A stretch of 64,000 nt of DNA from the NCBI RefSeq assembly GCF_003258365.1, contig NZ_QHKM01000003.1, forward strand, positions 1-64,000. The letters run 5' to 3'. The stretch's first letter is position 1. Each line of letters starts with the position of its first letter. The translations under genes were made by a program, and so were the position numbers. The DNA is from Hymenobacter edaphi (GTDB lineage Bacteria > Bacteroidota > Bacteroidia > Cytophagales > Hymenobacteraceae). Shown piece by piece: positions 58,474 to 64,000 of the stretch. Below the pieces are notes generated by a model. The model had not been told where the DNA came from. It saw nothing but the letters and a program-made list of their open reading frames with translations, and searched no databases.

Positions 58474-59934
58474 ATGCTTTTTCCTGCTTTGCGGCCGCGG
58501 TCATGCCGTTTCTTGCTCGGGTTTATTTTGCTGCTGCTTCACGCCGGCTTCGCGGGGGCGGCACCGCTTACCGTCGTTAGCGGCCACATCGACCATCCTG
58601 CTGGTGCGCGCGTGGCCCTGTTCATCGGCCGACACCCGGTGACCAATGCACCGCTACGCAGCAGCTGGGCGGAGCTGGATGCGGCCGGTAATTTTCAGCT
58701 CACGATTCCCGATCTGCCGTTCAGCCAGATAGTGGAGTTTGCCCACGGCGGCGAAACGGCAGAGCTATTCCTGACCCCAGGTGACCAGCTGCAGCTAAGC
58801 GTAGACGCCGGGGAGTTTGATGAGACACTGCACTTTACGGGCTCGGGCGCCAATGCCAACAATTACCTGGTGGCGTACTTTCTGCGCTTCGAGGATATCC
58901 CACTACCGACAACGCCCCCGGCCCCACGCCCGGAAGGCCCCGGCAAACCCTGGCGCACGCCTCAGCAGGAAATACGCCTGAGCGACTCGTTGAACCAAAT
59001 AGCGCGCACCTTCCTGCGGGACTACGCCGCCAAGTATCCCCTGCCAACGGATTTCAGCCGCTACGCTCGGGATTATATCATCTTTGAGAGTGCGGCAGGC
59101 AGCCTGTGGTACCCGTATCTTCGGCGGAAACGTGAGGGTAATCCCTCCCTGGCGGCTCCTGATTTTGTATTCGATAACCTGCGCAAGGTACCCTCGCTGG
59201 ATTCGGCCATGCGCCGCAACAGTGGTGGTTGGAACGCAATTGTGGAGTGCTATGAAATGGCCGTGCTGTGGAATGCTACGCCGCCCGTCACCGCGCAGAC
59301 CCTGCCAACCCAGCTCACGGCGCACTTCGGGCGCACGCACACCCGCGATGTGATGATGGCGCGGTACTGCATGGTGCAGCTGAACCGCGCAGGGCCCGGC
59401 CAAGCGCAGCCGTTTATACAAGCCCTGCAGCGCATGACGTCCGACACCCTGCTGCTGGGGCCGGTGCAGCGGATGTACCAGCGCAAGCTGAAGTTCAGCG
59501 GCGGCCAGCCCGCGCCCGACTTCACCCTGCGCGACGCCACCGGCAAGGAAGTACGCCTCTCCGACTTCCGGGGCAAGGTGGTGTACCTGGATTTCTGGGC
59601 CTCGTGGTGCGGCCCCTGCCTGCTGGAAATGCCCGCCAGTGCCCGGCTGCGTGAGAAGTTTGCCGGTAAAGACGTAGTGTTTCTCTATGTGTCCGTCGAC
59701 ACAAAGGAGGAAGCCTGGAAAGCCGCCCTGGCTAAGCCCGGCCTGACCGGGGCCAATGCCCACCACGGCTGGGCGCAGGGTTTCGAGACGCCCGCGGCCA
59801 AAGCCTATTCCGTGGAGTCTATCCCGGCGTATTTTATCATCGACCGGCAGGGGCGGCTACAGAAGGGGCCGGCACCCCGGCCCAGCGCCGGCCAGGCCAC
59901 TATCGACGCGCTGAATATCGCCCTGGGCAAGTAG
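58474..59934 (+). CDS. TlpA-like thiol-disulfide oxidoreductase with long N-terminal domain
   Basis: 486 residues. Signal peptide (FLLGFILLLLHAGFAGA), then a beta-rich domain of DUF4369 type (SGHIDHPAGARVALFIG), a helical middle, and a C-terminal thioredoxin domain (about residue 350 to end). The active site is WASWCGPC (Cys379 and Cys382), with cis-proline loop ESIPAYFII. Such Bacteroidota proteins reduce or isomerise disulfides in periplasmic proteins, often for cytochrome c maturation or carbohydrate/T9SS cargo. Substrate unknown. ATG 58474 fits the promoter and signal peptide. Confidence 0.92.
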   Translation: MLFPALRPRSCRFLLGFILLLLHAGFAGAAPLTVVSGHIDHPAGARVALFIGRHPVTNAPLRSSWAELDAAGNFQLTIPDLPFSQIVEFAHGGETAELFLTPGDQLQLSVDAGEFDETLHFTGSGANANNYLVAYFLRFEDIPLPTTPPAPRPEGPGKPWRTPQQEIRLSDSLNQIARTFLRDYAAKYPLPTDFSRYARDYIIFESAAGSLWYPYLRRKREGNPSLAAPDFVFDNLRKVPSLDSAMRRNSGGWNAIVECYEMAVLWNATPPVTAQTLPTQLTAHFGRTHTRDVMMARYCMVQLNRAGPGQAQPFIQALQRMTSDTLLLGPVQRMYQRKLKFSGGQPAPDFTLRDATGKEVRLSDFRGKVVYLDFWASWCGPCLLEMPASARLREKFAGKDVVFLYVSVDTKEEAWKAALAKPGLTGANAHHGWAQGFETPAAKAYSVESIPAYFIIDRQGRLQKGPAPRPSAGQATIDALNIALGK

Positions 59935-59952
59935 CCGCGCCGCGCCACAACG

Positions 59953-59990
59953 CAACGGGGCCGGGATGCAGCTGCATCCCGGCCCCGTTG
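59953..59990. terminator. Bidirectional terminator, TlpA-like gene / asd
   Basis: A perfect 18-bp stem (59953-59970 with 59973-59990), with GCAGCTGC at the tip, between convergent genes. Confidence 0.88.
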
Positions 59991-60009
59991 TGCTATTCGG
60001 GCAGGGGGC

Positions 60010-61005
60010 TTACTTCAGCAGCCCCTCGGCCAGCAGGTACTCGGCAATCTGCACCGCGTTGGTGGCGGCGCCCTTGCGCAGGTTGTCGGCCACCACCCAC
60101 ATATTCAGCGTGTTCGGCTGCGACTCGTCGCGGCGCAGGCGGCCCACCAGCACGGCGTCCTTGCCGTGGGCGTCCTGGGGCATGGGGTAGCGGTTGTTGG
60201 CCGGGTCGTCGACCACCTCCACGCCGGGGGTTTCGGCCAGCAGGCGGCGCACTTCCGCCAGGTCGAAGTCGCGGGCAAACTCCACGTTCAGGGCTTCGGA
60301 GTGGCCGCCCAGCACCGGGATGCGCACCGTGGTGGCCGTCACGCGGATGCTCTCGTCGCCCATGATTTTCTTGGTCTCCTTCACCATCTTCATTTCCTCC
60401 TTGGTGTAGCCGTTGTCCTCGAACACGTCGATGTGCGGCAGCACGTTCAGGTCGATGCGGTGGGGGTAGGCGGGGTTGGTCGGCACGTCGCCGGCGCGCT
60501 CCTGCATCAGCTGGTCGACGGCCTTTTTGCCGGTGCCCGTCACGCTCTGGTAGGTGCTCACCACCACGCGCTCCACCTTGTAGGCTTCGTGCAGGCGGCT
60601 CAGGGCCACCACCATCTGAATGGTGGAGCAGTTGGGGTTGGCAATGATTTTATCCTCCGCGGTGAGCACCCGGGCGTTGACTTCGGGCACCACCAGCTTC
60701 TTGGTGGGGTCCATGCGCCAGGCCGAGGAGTTGTCGATAACCACGGTGCCCACGGCGGCGAAGCGCGGGGCCTGCTCCTTGCTCACCGAGCCGCCGGCCG
60801 AGAAAATGGCCACGGCCGGGCGGGCCGCAATGGCGTCGTCCATGCTCACCACGGGGTATTGCTTGCCCTTGAATTCAATCAGCTGCCCCACCGATTTCTC
60901 GGAGGCTACGGGCAGCAGCTCGGTGACGGGGAAGTTGCGCTCTTCGAGCACTTTCAGCATCTGGCCCCCCACGAGGCCGGTGGCACCAACGACGGCTACT
61001 TTCAT
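60010..61005 (-). CDS. asd: Aspartate-semialdehyde dehydrogenase
   Basis: NADPH-dependent reduction of aspartyl phosphate to the semialdehyde, on the way to lysine, threonine, methionine and diaminopimelate. 331 residues, usual size. NADP fold VAVVGATGLVGGQML; catalytic Cys126 in NPNCSTIQ; active-site base His235 in LGGHSEALN. STYQSVTGTGKKA and VPEVN match the family. Single gene; a GATTTTTG box (minus strand, 61047-61054) lies upstream. Confidence 0.97.
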   Translation of the reverse strand: MKVAVVGATGLVGGQMLKVLEERNFPVTELLPVASEKSVGQLIEFKGKQYPVVSMDDAIAARPAVAIFSAGGSVSKEQAPRFAAVGTVVIDNSSAWRMDPTKKLVVPEVNARVLTAEDKIIANPNCSTIQMVVALSRLHEAYKVERVVVSTYQSVTGTGKKAVDQLMQERAGDVPTNPAYPHRIDLNVLPHIDVFEDNGYTKEEMKMVKETKKIMGDESIRVTATTVRIPVLGGHSEALNVEFARDFDLAEVRRLLAETPGVEVVDDPANNRYPMPQDAHGKDAVLVGRLRRDESQPNTLNMWVVADNLRKGAATNAVQIAEYLLAEGLLK

Positions 61006-61046
61006 CTTCAGGATCAGCGAAAAACCACCTCAGCCGAGGCGGCCCG

Positions 61047-61054
61047 CAAAAATC
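61047..61054 (-). promoter_or_regulatory. -7 box of asd
   Basis: GATTTTTG on the minus strand fits TAnnTTTG at seven of eight positions, 41 bases before the ATG. Confidence 0.4.
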
Positions 61055-61166
61055 GGGAAAAACGCGCGGAATTACAGCCAATGGCTTAGCTTGCGTACCG
61101 GTGCGACGTGACCCGGCCCCGGCCGCCGGCCTCAGCACCAGCCTTTTCTGCTCCTGCCCGCTGCCT

Positions 61167-63776
61167 ATGCTGCTACGATTACTCCGCGCCCTGAGCCTGG
61201 TGCTGCTGGCCGCCGCGCCCGCCGCCGCCCAGCTCAACGAAAGTTTTACCGACGGCGACTTCACCGCCAACCCCGCCTGGACCGGCGACGTTACGTCCTT
61301 TCAGGTGACCACCCAGCAGCTGCAAAGCAACGGCCCGGCCGTGACGGGTACTCAGATTCAGCTGGCGACGCCGGGACAGGCCGTCACGGGCACTACCTGG
61401 GAGTTCTGGGCCAACCTGCGCCTGGCCACTTCCAGCGGCAACCTCGCCGACGTGTGGCTGATTTCGGAGCAGGCCGACTTGAAAGCCGCCGGCAACCGCG
61501 GCTATTTCGTGCGCCTCGGCGGCACCCCCGACGAGGTGGCCCTGTTCCGTAAGGACGCCACCGGCGCAGCTGCCTACGTCATCAACGGCGCCGACGCCAC
61601 GCTGGCCTCGACCACCAACAACGTGGTGCGGGTGCGCGTGACGCGCAGCGCGGCCGGCCTGTGGAACCTGGAGCGCGACCTGACCGGCGGCAACAGCTAC
61701 ACCAGCGAAGGCACCGCCACCGACAATACCTACCTGCGCAGCCAGTACCTGGGCGTGCTGCTGACGTATTCGTCGGCCAACAACCGCGCCTTTTCCTTCG
61801 ACGACTTTCGCGTATCGGACCAGACGGAGCCCGGCCTGAGCAGCGCCACGCCCCAGGCCGGCACCCTGCTCGATGTGCTCTTCAACGAGCCCGTGGCGGC
61901 CAATACGCCCGCTTCGGCCTTCCGCCTGGGCAGCGGGGCGGTGCCCACCGGCGCCATCCGCGACGCCACCGACCCCGGCCTGGTGCACCTGACCTTCGCC
62001 AATACGTTTCCGCTGGGCACCAGCACCGTGGAAGCGCGCAACGTGGTCGACCTCTACGGCAACGTGGCCACCGGTCCGCTCACGGCCTCGTTCGTGTACA
62101 ACGGCACGCCCATTCAGCCCGGGCCGAACCAGCTGCTCATCACCGAAATCCTGGCCGACGAAACTCCGCAGCTGGGGCTGCCGGCTTCGGAGTTTATCGA
62201 GATTCACAACCCGTCGACCACCAGCCCGCTGGATTTGGGCGGGGTGCGGCTGACCAAGCCCGGCAACACGGCCCTGGCCGTGTTCGGCAGCGGGGCCATC
62301 CTGCTGCCGGGCGAGTACGCGGTGGTGTGCGCCAGTACCCGCGTCACGCAGTTTGCCAGCTACGGCAAGGTGTTCGGCCTGAGCAACTTCCCCTCGCTGA
62401 GCAACACCGGCGACCAGCTGCTGCTGCGCGCCCGCGACGGCCGCCAGATTTTCGAGGTGAACTACGCCGATACCTGGTACCGCGACAACAGCAAAAAGGA
62501 CGGTGGCTGGACGCTGGAAATGATTGACACCAGCAACCCCTGCGGCGGGGCCGACAACTGGCTGGCCAGCACCGACCCGAGCGGGGGCACGCCCGGCCGC
62601 GCCAACGCGGTGCGCGCCGCCAACCCCGACCGCACCGCGCCCGCCCTGCTGCGGGCCGTGGCCGCGTCGCCCACGCTGCTGCGCCTCACCTTTGGCGAGA
62701 AGCTCGACAGCGCCCTCACCGCCAACCCGGCCCTTTATACCCTGGCCGGCGGCCCCGCCGTGCAGCGCGTGACGCCCGTGGCCTACGACTTCCGGGCCGT
62801 GGAGCTGACCCTGGCCGCGCCGCTCACCGCCAATCAGCCCTACACGCTCACCGTCGCGCGCGCCACCGACTGCGTGGGCAACGCCTCGGGCCCGCTCAGC
62901 TCGGCCACCCTGGTACTGCCCGCGGCGGCCGTGCCCGGCGACGTGGTTATCAACGAAATCCTCTTCAACCCGCGCACCGAGGGCGTGGACTTCGTGGAGC
63001 TGCTCAACCGTTCCGGTAAGTACATCGACCTGCAGGGCTGGCAGCTGGGCCGCGTCCGCCCCGACAGCATTGCCGAAAACCGCACCATCATCAGCGAGCC
63101 GTACGTGCTGGCACCCGGGCAGCTGGCGGTGCTCACCTCGCGCCCCGACGTGGTGCAGGCCCAGTACGCCAGCAGCAGCGAGCCGGCCGCCTTCCTGCCC
63201 GCCCTCACTCTGCCCTCGTACCCCGACGACGCGGGCATCGTGACCCTGCTGAACGCCCAGAACACGCGCATCGACCGGTTCGACTACTCGCAGGACCTGC
63301 ACCTGGCCCTGCTCGACACCCGCGACGGGGTATCTTTGGAGCGTCTGCGGCCCGACGGCCCGAGCCGGGGCTCAAACTTCCACTCGGCCGCGGGCAGCGT
63401 GGGCTACGCCACGCCCGGCCGGCGCAACTCGCAGTTTCTGGCCGAGTCGGCGAGCAGCCAGCAGTTCACGATGGAGCCCGAGGTCTTCACCCCCGACGAC
63501 GACGGGCAGCAGGACTTTACCACCCTCGGCTACCGTCTCGACGCGGCCGGCTACGCTGCCAGCGTGACGGTGTACGACGCGCTGGGCCGCCTCACCCGCC
63601 GCCTCGTGCGCAACGAAACGCTGCCGACCAGCGGCTTCATCCAGTGGGACGGCCTGACCGAGAGCCGCCACAAGGCCGCCGTCGGCTACTACGTGCTGCA
63701 CATCGAGCTATACAAGCCCGGCGGCGGCGCGAAAAAGGAATACAAGAAGACGGTGGTAGTAGGAGCGAGGCTGTAG
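61167..63776 (+). CDS. Surface protein with two lamin-tail domains
   Basis: 869 residues. Signal peptide (LLRALSLVLLAAAPAAA), an N-terminal jelly-roll-like domain (about 20-220), Ig-like domains (about 225-320 and 485-585; LRLTFGEKLDS...YTLTVARA), and two lamin-tail (LTD) domains: about 330-480 (ILADETPQLGLPASEFIEIHN...LDLGGVRLTKPG) and 590-760 (ILFNPRTEGVDFVELLNRSG). The C-terminus is a FlgD/T9SS-like Ig domain (EVFTPDDDGQQDF, VTVYDALGRLTRRL, YYVLHIELYKPGG). LTD proteins in Bacteroidota are surface or secreted, some with nuclease activity. No catalytic motif is seen. ATG 61167 chosen for the leader. Confidence 0.88.
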   Translation: MLLRLLRALSLVLLAAAPAAAQLNESFTDGDFTANPAWTGDVTSFQVTTQQLQSNGPAVTGTQIQLATPGQAVTGTTWEFWANLRLATSSGNLADVWLISEQADLKAAGNRGYFVRLGGTPDEVALFRKDATGAAAYVINGADATLASTTNNVVRVRVTRSAAGLWNLERDLTGGNSYTSEGTATDNTYLRSQYLGVLLTYSSANNRAFSFDDFRVSDQTEPGLSSATPQAGTLLDVLFNEPVAANTPASAFRLGSGAVPTGAIRDATDPGLVHLTFANTFPLGTSTVEARNVVDLYGNVATGPLTASFVYNGTPIQPGPNQLLITEILADETPQLGLPASEFIEIHNPSTTSPLDLGGVRLTKPGNTALAVFGSGAILLPGEYAVVCASTRVTQFASYGKVFGLSNFPSLSNTGDQLLLRARDGRQIFEVNYADTWYRDNSKKDGGWTLEMIDTSNPCGGADNWLASTDPSGGTPGRANAVRAANPDRTAPALLRAVAASPTLLRLTFGEKLDSALTANPALYTLAGGPAVQRVTPVAYDFRAVELTLAAPLTANQPYTLTVARATDCVGNASGPLSSATLVLPAAAVPGDVVINEILFNPRTEGVDFVELLNRSGKYIDLQGWQLGRVRPDSIAENRTIISEPYVLAPGQLAVLTSRPDVVQAQYASSSEPAAFLPALTLPSYPDDAGIVTLLNAQNTRIDRFDYSQDLHLALLDTRDGVSLERLRPDGPSRGSNFHSAAGSVGYATPGRRNSQFLAESASSQQFTMEPEVFTPDDDGQQDFTTLGYRLDAAGYAASVTVYDALGRLTRRLVRNETLPTSGFIQWDGLTESRHKAAVGYYVLHIELYKPGGGAKKEYKKTVVVGARL

Positions 63777-63798
63777 AAACGGGGAAATAGAACGTTAT

Positions 63799-63977
63799 CC
63801 TGAGCAGAGCGAAGGACCTTCTTCAAACCTTGAACCGCTGCTAACAACAACGAGCAGACGTTTTTTTATTAACTGCACCAACTGAAAGCGCAGCCACCGA
63901 GCCCTTACGATTGGGCGTTGGTGGCTGCGCTTCTCAGTTGTTGCAGGGTTCGAGGAAGGTCCTTCGCTCTGCTCAGG
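63799..63977. repeat. Large inverted repeat with nested hairpin at right end
   Basis: Arms of 23 bases pair perfectly (63799-63821 with 63955-63977), and pairing goes on inward for about nine bases with three mismatches. The centre holds a second hairpin around GCGCAGCCACC / GGTGGCTGCGC (near 63880-63935), which may terminate the lamin-tail gene. The arm sequence (CCTGAGCAGAGCGAAGG) is one I recall as a dispersed Hymenobacter repeat. Confidence 0.85.
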
Positions 63978-64000
63978 CCGACGTTGTAATAATTACTTAC

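Overview
This 64 kb window comes from a GC-rich Bacteroidota chromosome. The best fit is Hymenobacter or a close relative (Cytophagales). The support is Bacteroidota-type promoters (TTTG, about 19-20 bases, TAnnTTTG), a type IX secretion sorting domain, a bTHX ribosomal protein gene, DUF4270 and kelch lipoproteins, PorT-like barrels, TonB-receptor operons, and dispersed hairpin repeats of a kind I recall from Hymenobacter. The genus is an inference; no rRNA is present.

Layout. Bases 1-1531 are an AT-richer edge: the end of an IS transposase and an exported protein of unknown function. Bases 1779-9100 are mostly housekeeping: uvrA, two small cytosolic proteins, a TspO-like membrane protein, tpiA, a DUF6150 protein and prmA. 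Bases 9380-19348 are envelope genes: a T9SS-secreted repeat protein, an overlapping kelch/DUF4270 lipoprotein pair, and a giant 1865-residue exported protein. Bases 19481-25778 hold plsY, a membrane-anchored protein, a BLUF blue-light receptor, a PAS histidine kinase with a TonB-C membrane protein, and an M20 dipeptidase. Bases 25862-30516 hold three PorT-like barrels, a PagL-like lipid A deacylase and a DUF2306-like protein. Then come bTHX, pyrD and tRNA-Lys.

Bases 32587-38679 are an apparent operon: an exported protein, an STN-type TonB receptor, and an MG2 protein with a plug-like C-terminus. Bases 38835-43515 are signalling genes: a TPR histidine kinase, a Spy-like protein, and a LytS/LytTR pair behind a strongly folded leader. 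Bases 43589-55000 hold a lone acyl carrier protein, an MscS channel, comM, gmhA, an MsbA-like ABC exporter, a crystallin-J1-like gene inside a repeat-bounded segment, and a Wzi-like outer-membrane protein. A 21-bp tandem array lies at 54978-55260. The right end carries an alpha/beta hydrolase, two proteins built from five TonB-C domains, a 50-residue membrane protein with its own terminator, a TlpA-like thioredoxin, asd, a lamin-tail surface protein and a long inverted repeat.

There is no defence island, CRISPR array, prophage or secondary-metabolite cluster. The unusual material is repeat DNA at or inside genes (uvrA, gmhA, the 52.5-53.1 kb segment, the 21-bp array, the right end), the giant exported protein, and small genes that ordinary length cut-offs miss.
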